NCBI GenBank assembly: GCA_033439265.1
Contig: JAVTVX010000021.1
Location: forward strand, 14,721,001 to 14,785,000
Reading direction: 5' to 3'
Source: Dillenia suffruticosa
Lineage: Eukaryota > Streptophyta > Magnoliopsida > Dilleniales > Dilleniaceae
DNA length: 64,000 nucleotides
Shown: piece by piece, positions 1-10,581 of the stretch
How positions within the stretch are numbered: position 1 is the first letter of the stretch
How the letters are laid out: each line of letters begins with the position of its first letter
The notes under the pieces: model-generated
The model's database searches: none
Told to the model about the DNA's origin: nothing
What the model saw: the letters and a program-made list of their open reading frames with translations, nothing else
Program-made: the position numbers and the translations under genes

Positions 1-376
1 AATACAATACAACCAATGGCCACAAGAAGCCATTCAATGTTATTATGACCACAACAGAACCATATTAAATGTTAGGTAATGCTATTTATAACAAGAACTT
101 TCTCCTAGTATTGTTTTTCATAAGTTTATTTAAAATTTGAAATCTAGTAAATTTTCTTGGAATTCTATAAGATAAATAAACTCATGAAAAATTTTTACTA
201 GGAGATTGTCCTCATAATTAAAAGCATTTTCTTTTTATTCAACACACACAAGCACACAGAAAGCAAGGCAAGATCGAGATCTGCACTGCCCTAAGACGGC
301 ATAAATCAAAAACAAAATGAGCTAGACACAAAATTTACTAGAAAAAGTTTGCCCAAGGAAGCAAACTCATTGAAAT

Positions 377-691
377 CTAAGGCAATAAAGGCAGAGTGCC
401 TGTCTCCACCTGGCTTGGGGTGGTGGCGGCTCGGGCAGCTCTTCTAGTGACAGTGGTGGGGATAGTCCTAGATCGGATGTAGAACAAGTCATCTTCTTCG
501 TCGGTCCTAGATTCTTTAACATAGGATGTACCATCGCCGTAGTTGTGGGTTTCAGTTACGACTGTGGATGCTCTTCTGGGTCCTCCTGCTTCAAAAGCTT
601 GAGCCTCGTCTTCCCTCCTCGACGCAAAGAAAACAATCAGAACAGCACATGCGGCCAATGCAACAAATACAATAACACCGGGATCAACCAT
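377..691 (-). CDS. Small single-pass membrane protein A, unknown function
   Basis: A 104-residue protein in a single exon. I start it at the ATG at 691 (MVDPGVIVF) instead of an upstream in-frame ATG at 757, because the protein then opens directly with a hydrophobic helix of about 20 residues ending in ASRRED, a positive-inside stop. The remaining roughly 75 residues are polar and probably cytosolic, with a GGPRR motif, THNYGDG and an acidic DEEDDLF patch. The gene 1.2 kb to the right (1903-2265) encodes a paralog with the same plan: N-terminal helix, GPRR, a Thr-Val pair, a His-x-x-Gly-x-Gly motif and EE-x-LF. The conservation of this pattern between two otherwise diverged copies argues that both are translated. 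I do not recognise the family and propose no function; a membrane-tethered adaptor is only a guess. Confidence 0.6.
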   Translation of the reverse strand: MVDPGVIVFVALAACAVLIVFFASRREDEAQAFEAGGPRRASTVVTETHNYGDGTSYVKESRTDEEDDLFYIRSRTIPTTVTRRAARAATTPSQVETGTLPLLP

Positions 692-757
692 GGTGGCCTC
701 TTTTTTTTCACAAGGTAAAGGCCATATTATATAATGCTTGCTGACGTTGCCACACAT

Positions 758-1902
758 AACAAGTTGTGTTCAGACTTTTGATAGCCCAAATTGGTATATA
801 ATAAAAATAAAAAATATTAATAATAATAAAATAATTATAATAATACTAGTAATAATAATAATAACTAAATCCAAGTCCCAATCTTAAGGTCCTTAACTGG
901 GAGGCCACTTCAATAAACGACTTTAGTAAGTGAAGGTCATGAGTTGATGAGGCGTGTCCAAGCTTGCCGAAATGGCTAACTGGGTTAGCTGTCCGGTCCA
1001 TTCCTACCAGTACACCTAATCCCATACCTTACATTATTCCTTGTAACTTGGAAATTTCCTCGACGAATATAATAAAAAAAAGGTGTAAAATGGGCCCGAA
1101 TTCAAAGCTAGGTTTTGATTAACTATTCCCAAAACAATATAAAGTGCGTATATTTGCTAAATAAATTTTATACTCTATTTTAGGATCTTGCTAACAAGAA
1201 TATAAGATTTTTACAAGTTTTGAAGTACATTTTAGTTACTTTGCACTCCTATAAGAACCACCACCACTTCAATGAATTTTTTTAATTAAATTTTTTAATT
1301 TAAATTTTAAGAATAAAAAAAAACCCGATAATTAGTTTGAGCTAAATTAATTGTTTTCCTACTATTGGAAACCATGGCTCCAGTGAGTTTTACTTCTCTT
1401 CGTAGTTTTATCGATTTATATTTTGTATTTTTGTTATTTATGTTTTGATGATTCATCTTGTTTTTATGATTTTGGATTCGATTAAAATATATTTTTGATT
1501 TATCTTATGTATCCTTTTTATTTTCATAATATATATGCATAAGGATTTTATTTTGTAAGATAAAATTTTGATTGTTATTATTATTTCGTCAATTCTACGC
1601 GGAGGCGGACACAAACACAATCTTCTATGTTGGACTTTCTCTTCATGAAAGTGTGGTGTTCTTTATTTATGAGGGTTCTATGACGTTGATTTGTTCGATG
1701 AACTTTATCCAATTGATGGGAATCCAAGTTGTTCACGATTCCTAGAAACAATTGTCATATTCAAGGAAACAGCATTTCGAACTACAAAATAGGCAACAAA
1801 ATCAAAGAAAATGCCAAAACCCAAAAACAACGTTGGCATCGTGTGACCGGACAGGACAACCTTAAATAAATGGTTAACCTATGTTGACCTTACAACCTGA
1901 TT
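758..1902. other. Intergenic, no gene seen
   Basis: AT-rich spacer between the two small membrane-protein genes. It contains short AAT runs near 815-865 and a moderately complex block at about 890-1080 ending in an A-run that might be an old transposon fragment. I see no coding potential or RNA gene. Confidence 0.5.
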
Positions 1903-2265
1903 TCATTGCAACAAATGGGCTCCTCCACTGCCGGGCTCTATCTGAGGATCATCCCTTTCGGAGCCTTCGGGATTGCTTTGCATGTTAATGGGAGGGATGA
2001 TCCCTTCGCTTTCGCGATTTCTTCTATTTCTGACATCAGTAGAGATGGAGAACAAACTCTCCTCCACAGATTCAAACTCTCTGTGAGAAGTTCTGCCATT
2101 ACCATGATTATGATGCTCTCTCTGCACTGTCCTCCTCCTTCGCGGACCTTCCACCTCTACACCAACAGGCTCTCCTTGGTTTCTTGACGTAAAGAATGCA
2201 GCAATCGCTCCAGCAAGGAACATAAATAAGCCTGCAATAACTGGGGCCGTAGCAGAACCAGCCAT
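1903..2265 (-). CDS. Small single-pass membrane protein B, paralog of protein A
   Basis: A 120-residue protein read from the ATG at 2265 (MAGSATAPVIAGLFMF). The frame stays open to 2412, but the upstream residues do not resemble protein A. An N-terminal hydrophobic segment of about 22 residues is followed by a basic/polar tail. The tail shares with protein A the signature GPRR, T-V, H-N-H-G-N-G, then EES-LF-S-I, and ends in an extra 35-residue Gly/Pro/Asn-rich extension. The two genes are in the same orientation about 1.2 kb apart, the arrangement expected of a tandem duplicate. The products are presumably anchored in a membrane with the tail in the cytosol. Family not recognised. Confidence 0.6.
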   Translation of the reverse strand: MAGSATAPVIAGLFMFLAGAIAAFFTSRNQGEPVGVEVEGPRRRRTVQREHHNHGNGRTSHREFESVEESLFSISTDVRNRRNRESEGIIPPINMQSNPEGSERDDPQIEPGSGGAHLLQ

Positions 2266-2641
2266 TTTTGTCCTTTTGAGGTAGAGTGGTTCTTTAAGGA
2301 AAACAGTGTAGGCATATTTAAGGAACGTCCCCACATCTATCGATTGAATTGCAACTGGGAAATTAAAAAATAGAGGAAAGGAAGGTGTGGGAAACCGAGT
2401 GGACTTGTTCAAACGCGTGTCTGAGTAGTGTAGACTTCCATTGCCATGTGCTCAGCAATCCAATGATTTGCAACCGGAAAATAAAAAAAAAAAAAATAGA
2501 GGAAAGGAAGGTAAGGTGGGACGAGCTGAAACCCAAAATTTATATGAGAAAAACAAAGTATCATATACAAAACAGAATTATAATTTTTTAAAAAAAAACA
2601 GCATTTTTTTTGGTATTTTTGAAATACCATTTTCCCTTTTC

Positions 2642-2672
2642 TTTTTTTTTTGGGGGGGGCGAGGGGGGGGGG
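2642..2672. repeat. T-run/G-run low-complexity tract
   Basis: A run of T followed by long G-runs (about 8 then 9 G), just beyond the stop of the G-beta gene. A low-complexity tract, prone to sequencing error. Confidence 0.7.
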
Positions 2673-2981
2673 TTCCTCTTGGCTTCGACAGAAAATTTCA
2701 CCTTTAGCATATTCAGATAGCATGGCCCCAAATGAAGCCGCAACATTGAAATGAAACCATAGAGAAGCCTTTGTGTTGAAAGAAGAACAATAATGTACAA
2801 AGTACAATGAACAGTTTGGTGAAACTAGATAAATCATGCAAAATTAACACAAGTTCTGTCCTACTGCCAAATTTTTCTGCTTACTTCATTGAACAAGTAC
2901 ACAGTGAGAGAACAGGAGGAGCAATTATGCTGATGGAGGGCCTTGAAGAAATGTGAAAATGGTTGTTTGCTCTTGAAACAC

Positions 2982-5900
2982 TTAAATCACCCTTCTATGC
3001 CCTCCGAAAGCCCAGATCTGCAATGATGAGGCACACACAAAAATCAATATAGAAAAACACTATGTTCACCTTAAAATTGAAAAACTAACTCGAAGAAAAT
3101 TTAGACAATTTTGGAACTTTAACAATGGTGTCTTCAGTTTGTTCCAAAAATATGGTCCACAACTACAGGGTAAATGGCATCGTAATTTCTCACTCCTGTT
3201 TCTAGGAAACAAAGGCAAACCAACCTTCAGGTTTGTGTCCCAGCTCCCTGTGCAGAGGGCACTCCCATCTGCTGACAAGCCCAAACAGCTAACCGGATTC
3301 TCGTGTGAATTTTGTACTGACCCCAGATTCAGAACCACCTTTCATGCGATATTAAAAAGACAGCCAAGTCATTTTTTATGAAGCCTCATTAAATTTACAA
3401 GCATGCAAACACCGGGCAAAAACAAAGAAGAGAGAAAAGAATAAATAAATAAATAATATATATGTATATATATATATATATATATGGAAGCTCCACAAAT
3501 TGAGTTATCACTTGAATAAAATGGGCCAAAACAACATAGGTGCTCCACTCCTATACTCTTTGAAAGAAATGGGTTAGTAGAGTGCATGAAAATGGAATTC
3601 AACCAGGCAAACCACAAAAACAACAATGATGGCAATAGAACTGTTGACAAACAACAAAACCACCAAGGAAGCAAAGGGTTACTAGCATAGCCAAAGAATT
3701 AAGAAGAAACAGAGACAGTAATTTATATGGAATTGTACTCAATAGACAAAATCCATCCAGATGTATGGTAAAAACTGATTAGAATTGCTTTTAATTTGAC
3801 CAAGTTTATCTTAGGTAATAATGAGCATGAAAAGCTCAATAAAGGGGAAGGACAATAACAGGTTGACCTGCTTTCGAAGTTTACCCTTTTGTTGTAGGAA
3901 ACCTGTAACTTTAATGAGATACTAACCTTCGCCAGTAAAGTATCCCAGACATAACAATCACCATTTGAATATCCGGCAAACAGAAGCCTCCCTGATATTG
4001 AGAAAGCAATTGCGGTCACGTGGGGCACTTCATTATCATTATGCTGCTGTTGATAAACCTGAAGCTGGTGCCCTGTTCTAATGTCAAATAACCTGCAAGT
4101 TCCATCATCGGAGCCAGTTCCAAATCTATTCCCATCTGGAAAGAACTTTACAGCATTGACATCTCCTTCATGACCATGAAACGTACGGACTGCTCGGCTG
4201 GCAACACGAGTGTCCCACAGTCGGGCAGTTGTATCACAAGAACCAGAAACAAACATTCTCGAATTCATCCCATTAATTGAGACACTGAAAAGGGTAAAGG
4301 CCCCAATAAATAGTTCAATTACATTAAGGATGACAAGGATTCAGAAGTTACTAACTCTAAAGAAATGCAATGAACAAATTTAGTACTGAAATTCTAGCTG
4401 CATCAATTCCTTAATAAAAATATAGTGCAAAAGTCAATATGGGAGCTCAAGGAGGAAGTTTACAAACCAATAAAATACAAAATATTGACACCTACAGAGA
4501 ATTTAATTCTCACTCAAAGTGGAAAAAACATGGAAGTAAGATAACAACAGCATAAACTTTAGTATAATTTAATACAAGTGCCAGCATAGAACACATAAAC
4601 TATTGGGAGCTTGCCCAGAGAAAACTACTGCTTCATTCAACTACACAATGCAAGGACCATTTATGATAGAAAATGAAGAAACAGAAGTTGAGACTGCACA
4701 GTAATCACAAACTACATAAAATAGCATCAATGTTTATAATGGGACTTTTAATCTACTCAGGTACATAGTTTTGAAGTAGTATTAGTATTTATTTCAATAA
4801 AAAGATTTCTACCAAAAGACCAGCCTACAAAAGTGAAAATTAAAATTTCCAAGCACAACTGTCTAGCTTAATCATATATCAAAAATATGCTGGTATCATG
4901 CCTATGACCAATCTATTCAATGAAAAATCACGCTCATATCCACCCCCCCCCCAACTCTCCTAGCCCTGAGTATACAGATTGTCAACAAAGACCATCGTCC
5001 TTTGTAATCTACATTTCTCTGTAATATCTAGATTCAGGTTGAATCTGCATGCAAGCCAACCAGCCCAAGTTATAAATCATCTTATGAAACCAGTCCAATC
5101 AGAATGCAGCCCCTAATCTCCAACTTATAAAAAGTTTGTAGGATAAACTAAAACATTTGTTAAAAAAGAGAGTGAAATTCAAAGCAAAAAAAATTCCAAC
5201 AACAAAGCATTTGGAATGAAAAGTAGCGGTTTCACCTAGGTGCTACAAGCTACAAAATTCCTGGACATACGAACAATTCACGAAACTCATACTTCATCCA
5301 AAAATACATTTTACCAAGTCAAAACATGGCCAGAAAAGGGTAGTTCTTCAAGGAACCCTCAATAATGAGATACCCATGGGGTAAGGTAGTAAGAAGAGGT
5401 ATCTGAATTTGCAATACAACTACACTGTGGCATTAGGAAACAATATCAATTGACATACTCTAATGCTAACTCCATGGAAATAAGGTCTGACTATCAAAAT
5501 CCGAATTCTGAGCAGCTGCTGTCCGTTTGTCTTCTAAGACTGTTCATAAAATGTGCTCCCCATGCTATGGTGGTGCCATTAGAATAAGCACAAGCTACTA
5601 ATAATTCAAATGAAATGGCTCAACAATACTAGAGCATTAAGCAATCGATTGCTACAAATATTCTAATTAGCACATCAGAAACATTGTTACAAGTCAAAAT
5701 TAGCCAATTCCTACAAGGAAAAGTGAAAGTGAAATAATTCATAACAATAGTTTAAGCAAGTAAAGCAAGGATACTATGGAATTATCGAATCGCCAAACAA
5801 AATTCAAGAAAATCAAAAAGCTGCCATGAGCCATTACTTGCTCTAACAAACATTATCAAGAGCTTGAAGATTAATAAAAAATGATCGATGAAAACAACTC

Positions 5901-8421
5901 ACATATCAGAACATATACCTCAAAACGTCAGCAATATGGCCTGATTGAAATTCACCTCCAAAAACAGATGTTCTAAGGCCTGTAGTGATATCCCACAAAA
6001 CACATGTTTGGTCACCGGAACATGTAATCAAATGAGTATCTTCATCTGGAACATATTGGCAACATGAAACATAACCCTTGTGCCCACTAAGCATTCTAGA
6101 TACTGGTAAATTTCCATCCTTGTCCGCAGGAGAATTCAGATTGAAGATGGAGCATACACTATCAAGGCCACCAGAGGCAACAGAATGACCATTTGGCGAG
6201 AAAGCACACGTCATTACCCATGCACAAGGTAGCTTTATCGCATGAGTCTTTTGGCTCGTTAGAGCATTCCATACTATTAATCTACCATCTTGAGATGCAC
6301 TAACTATTCGATTCTTTTCCGGTGTCCAGTCCAATGAGTATACCTGGAAAAATTTTGAAATTTAATAGCGATTTAATTCTCACTGGCCAGAATGTTTGCT
6401 GCTACATCCAGTCCTAACATTCAAAATATATAGTTATAGCTCAAATATTCAGATGGACAACCACTTTCAGGCAATCTAAAAGCAACCAGCAATTCAACTC
6501 GAAGCCACAACTTAAAGCAGTCCTAGCCACCCAACCTAAAGCAATAGCTTGCTTAAGTCCTGAATGATAAACACCAAGTCCATTACCCAAGAATATCTAC
6601 CTCATTCTCACAAGTAAATCTTAAACCAACCAACATGCCGTTCACATATACATACCTAATTAAAAGTTTAGATTGTTTGATCCACAAAGCACCAAAAGAC
6701 AAAGAAAAATTCATCTATTTTCCATCTTAATAAGAATTCAAGCAACAACATTGAGTTGAGTCAAGCCATGTACTAGGATGCTCGAGCTCAACTCATCATA
6801 CAAATTGAGCTCTAAAGCTCAAACAAGCTTATTGCAAGTCAAGCTTGAGCTGCACTCAAGATACCTAATAAATGAGCAGGAGACGAGTGGCACAATGGTC
6901 AAGCTCCACTCTTTTGAATATCCAAGCTCAAGACTGAGACCATGCTACGATCATTTGACACCACAGAATGAGCTTCATCAAGCTTTGGAAAGTCAAACTC
7001 GAGATATTTTAAATGTCTTATGGCCTAATAATGACCCCAAAAAAAAAATGTTTCAGAGACTTTACTATGATCTCAGCTAATTTCATAAATTTTCCACAAG
7101 TTTAAGTATTGAAAAACCAACTAATTGAACAAACAAAGAAATTCCTATCCAAATTTGTTTCAATGAACATGATCACAAACAAGAGAAACTAAGTTCAAAC
7201 AAAGTTAAGAAAGTGAAAAACCCTAACTTCTCTTTTTTTTTTTTTGGAGCCCATCCCTGCAATGTCCAGCAACAAAAAAGATCTGTCAGGCCACATATAC
7301 TCTATGTTCTTCTCTTTTTTCATTTTTGTGCTATTGTTTTAACATATTATATTATTTTCACATATCACTTTAAACCAAGAGGTGGCATGTTGTTCACATT
7401 CACAAGCCTAATAAAAGGTCTACAATATATTATTTGATCCACAAAGCACTATAAAAAATCCAACCATTTGCTATCTGAATCAAAATTCAAGCAACCACCT
7501 CTAGTTGACTCAAGCCAAGTACCACCAGTGGCTAAAGCTCAGTCTTGATCACACAAGTCAACAATGAGCTGCGCATGCTTATCCTACAAATGTAACCCTA
7601 AAAAACCTTCTTACTAGTCAAGCTCAAGCTGAGCTTAACGTGTGTGTGTGCGCGCGCATCAAACCACAAGCCAATTGGCACAATGCTAAGGAAAGAAAAG
7701 ATTGACCCACACGATCAGGGGTGGCTCTCACCCAATCCTGATACCATACCAGCAGGATATGATGCGAGGAACTCTTGATACCACCTCAAGGGACTTTAGC
7801 TAGCACCGGTTGCTCGAGCTCAAGATTGAGCCAAGCTCAACACGTTCAGCATGACGAGTCGAGCTTGAACAGGTCTTTGATGAGTCAAACTCATGCTACT
7901 TAGATCGTGTCACTACTTTTATGAAAGAAATTCTTTCTCTTCACAAACATTACTCTAATTTAGCTTATTGGATAAATTTAAAACAAGTTTATACACCAAA
8001 AAAGCCAACCCAATTGAACAAGGAAACAGATTTCATTCCAAAAGATCTTCCCTAATCAACACTATCACCAAAAAACACAAATCCAAATTCAAAAAACCCT
8101 AACCTTGCCAGTGTGTCCCTGCAATGTCCGACAACAAACCAGATCCGTTGGTCCAAAAGTCACCGCACTCCTTCCTTGTGCCCGAGCATATCCAGCAACT
8201 AACCCCCCAAAAAAAACCAATCAAAACCCAAAAATCATAAAAAAAAAAAAAAAAAAAAAAAAAAGATCAAGAAAATTGAGAAGGGAGAATGGGAAATTAC
8301 TATCAGTGTCGAGAAGAAGAAGGCGTTTTTGCTTTAAGCGTTCACGGAGAGAGTTGACGGTTTCCGCAGCAGCCATGTGCTTCTCTCGCAGTTCTGCTAC
8401 CGACATTTCCTTATTCGCCAT
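2982..8421 (-). CDS. AGB1: Heterotrimeric G-protein beta subunit (WD40), AGB1 ortholog
   Basis: Six coding exons on the minus strand: 8421-8301, 8198-8104, 6343-5919, 4284-3927, 3338-3225 and 3017-2982. All junctions are GT-AG and phases close, giving 382 residues (Arabidopsis AGB1 is about 377). Exon 1 ([15 protein letters not shown]...) is the amphipathic coiled coil that pairs with the G-gamma subunit. Exon 2 carries ARAQGRS...[15 protein letters not shown], and the rest forms a seven-bladed WD40 propeller with repeated GH...WD signatures (for example [38 protein letters not shown]). The last exon encodes only [11 protein letters not shown]. The protein acts at the plasma membrane with G-alpha and G-gamma in hormone, defence and development signalling. 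A second in-frame ATG (MSVAEL) five codons in matches the Arabidopsis start, so the true start may be there. Intron 2 contains a dead copy of exon 2. Confidence 0.96.
3466..3485. repeat. (TA)n microsatellite
   Basis: Alternating TA dinucleotides in the intron between exons 4 and 5 of the G-beta gene. Confidence 0.8.
6640..8200. repeat. Diverged tandem duplication spanning G-beta exon 2
   Basis: Two diverged copies lie head to tail. Unit 1 is about 6640-7310 and unit 2 about 7385-8200. Matching landmarks in the same order are: TTTGATCCACAAAGCAC at 6676 and 7431; 'caagcaac ... agttga(g/c)tcaagcca' near 6740 and 7490; 'ttggcacaatg/gtggcacaatg' near 6888 and 7675; 'caactaattgaac/caacccaattgaac' near 7117 and 8004; and an 'aaccctaac' to 'ccctgcaatgtcc' block at 7217-7267 and 8096-8130. 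The spacing grows from 755 to about 862 bp because unit 2 gained sequence around 7600-7800. The live exon 2 lies in unit 2, and unit 1 holds its dead copy. Confidence 0.75.
7246..7300 (-). pseudogene. Dead duplicate of G-beta exon 2 (intronic)
   Basis: On the minus strand this stretch reads GATCTTTTTTGTTGCTGGAC followed by ATTGCAGGGA, matching about 26 of 30 bases of the live exon 2 segment encoding [11 protein letters not shown] at 8113-8142. The codons for the following HTGK and the splice donor have been replaced by an A/T-run. The upstream part ([13 protein letters not shown]) is no longer recognisable, so it cannot be spliced in. It sits in intron 2, about 860 bp downstream (in gene orientation) of the live exon. 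Confidence 0.7.
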
Positions 8422-8540
8422 ATTTATTCTTCACCCATTTAAATCAGTCTCTCTGTCTTTGTTTTTCCCTCTCCCTCTCCCTCTCCCTCCTCTCCCTCTC
8501 CGTGTAGAGAGAGAAAATGAAATAAATTAGACTGTTCTAA
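8422..8540 (-). promoter_or_regulatory. Pyrimidine-rich 5' leader of the G-beta gene
   Basis: Immediately upstream of the G-beta ATG, this sequence on the plus strand is a CT-rich run (ctctccctctcc repeats). On the coding strand it is a GA-rich leader of the type common in plant 5' UTRs. I see no clear TATA box. Confidence 0.4.
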
Positions 8541-9144
8541 GCAGGGAGATTAAGAAGAAGAAGGAATTTAGTTAATAGAGAGAGGGGGGATATGGACTGA
8601 AGCCGCCTGGGGGGCCACAGGAAGTACACGTGGAGAAGAGAGAACACCATTGATTGGTGTGGGACAGGGTGGGGGTAATTTGGTGGGACCTACAGCGACG
8701 GAGTTTGACAGGCGAGAGTGAGAGTTGAATCGAGGGAAGAGAGATTTAGATATTCACGATTGCTATTTTGAACCGGTCAGATTTTCATCTACCACCACCA
8801 CCAAATTTCTAATTTAAATTTAAATAAAATTTTTTAATCTTTATAATATATTTTTTAAAAATATAACTAATATTAATGATATAAAAAAAACTATATTTTT
8901 TGAATTTCTATGAAATACACTTGAGATATTATATACTAAAACCCAATGTTAATGATTATTAGGAAAGTTTAGGATCCTAATAAATCTGAACAGATAAACC
9001 CAAACAGGATTAATTAAAGAACCAGAACCATAGAATTAGAAAAATAAAATATAAATTGCAATAATTGGAGTTCCACATAGTGGAGTCAATATATATATAT
9101 GTTAATTTAGGTTGAAGAAATAAATAAATAAATAAACAATAATA

Positions 9145-9209
<65 letters not shown>

Positions 9210-10581
9210 CTTGCTCTATATGAGATACTTTTCCGTCCCTAAAGTACATACTAAAAGATCATATTATTTATTTAGTTCATAATAAGATATTATGTGAGAG
9301 ATAAATTTAAGTTTTATGATTTAATAATTTATTCAAAGATAATATAATATAAATATAGGAATGTGGAATGGTCAAAGGCAAGATTATCAAATAAACACCA
9401 ACGGGATAAAATGACAAAAACCTATGCAACCATCAATTTCAATACTTTTTAGTAAGATACGACGATAGATTTTTTAATCAAAATCTTGAGTTTGAATTAT
9501 AATTTAGGCGTACAACAGACTATATTGAGAAAATAAATAAAATAAAATAATAATATTGATTTAATTTGTACAGATTCTTTTATACCATTCATTTATATCT
9601 AAAACTATCTTCTTATTTAAACTCTTAATTATCATGTTTTTATAAATAAGTTACATTTAAATTTTCAATAGTTTATTTCTATATTTTACTATATCTCATG
9701 TATTTAAGTTCTCGATTTTTCTATTAAATATTTATTCTATTAAGTGTGATCAATTTTATGGATTTTTTTAATCCTGATACTCAATTTCATATCGCACGCT
9801 TACTTAGTTATAAAAAAATTGATAATAAAAAAAATACCCACAGCAAGTAGACTATTATTCATATAAGTATTCTCTTGTTTAGCTTAAATGATCAGTGGAC
9901 TGACATGAAATCAATGCCCGGATTAAAAATTCAAAACTGGATCTCATTGCTCTTGCTCTCCAATAAAACTTTTGTTATATATCTCTGAATAACTTGAAAA
10001 ATGAAAATGTCACAAAAATATTAACAGCTTTTATAAAAGCAATCATTTTGTAGGCCCCTTTATTTATTATTGTTATTATTATTATTTTAACATAAGGAAT
10101 AGATACCTTACCACCAACATTGTGCACTAGCAGGATTACAAAGTGGGATTTGATGCCAAAAGAATTAACACTTTTCTTTTACAGCAAAGCAAATAAATAC
10201 AGGAAGCATCAACAAGGCCTCTGCTGGCAGAATTGGATTCCTACTTCCTGGTTGTATAGACTTTTTTTTGGGGGGGGGGGGAGAGAGAGAGAGAGATCAA
10301 CGATATTCATTACATCAAATATGGACTTAAATTGGCAAGTTTTATATGAAAGATTTCCAAATCTCTCTCTCTACTAGATCCCTTTTCAAAACTATTACAA
10401 ATCCCACAATACATGGTTGAAAAGGCAGAGTGAGAGGGAGAATTCCAAAACCCAAATACAAGAATAAAACTTTCACTAGGTAACCTTTACAAATTATTGC
10501 TTAAAATCAAAAACCCACAAGCAACATCTGCATCTTTTATTCAGCTACTTTCTTTACTATCAACAAATTTGCATCTCCCTC
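8541..10581. other. Intergenic AT-rich spacer
   Basis: About 2 kb between the G-beta promoter and the last exon of the glucanase. It includes a (TAA)n microsatellite (9138-9210), a G-run next to a (GA)n tract (10269-10297) and presumably the glucanase 3' UTR at its right end. No coding sequence found. Confidence 0.6.
9138..9210. repeat. (AAT)n microsatellite
   Basis: About 24 trinucleotide units of AAT with one early interruption (AGT). It produces a poly-Tyr open frame on the minus strand that is not a gene. Confidence 0.95.

Noticed and set aside
940-1080. Possible SINE ending in an A-run
   Set aside because: No B-box-like sequence and no flanking duplication; only the tail is suggestive.
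9010-9249. Minus-strand frame with a poly-Tyr tract
   Set aside because: Translation of the (AAT)n microsatellite.
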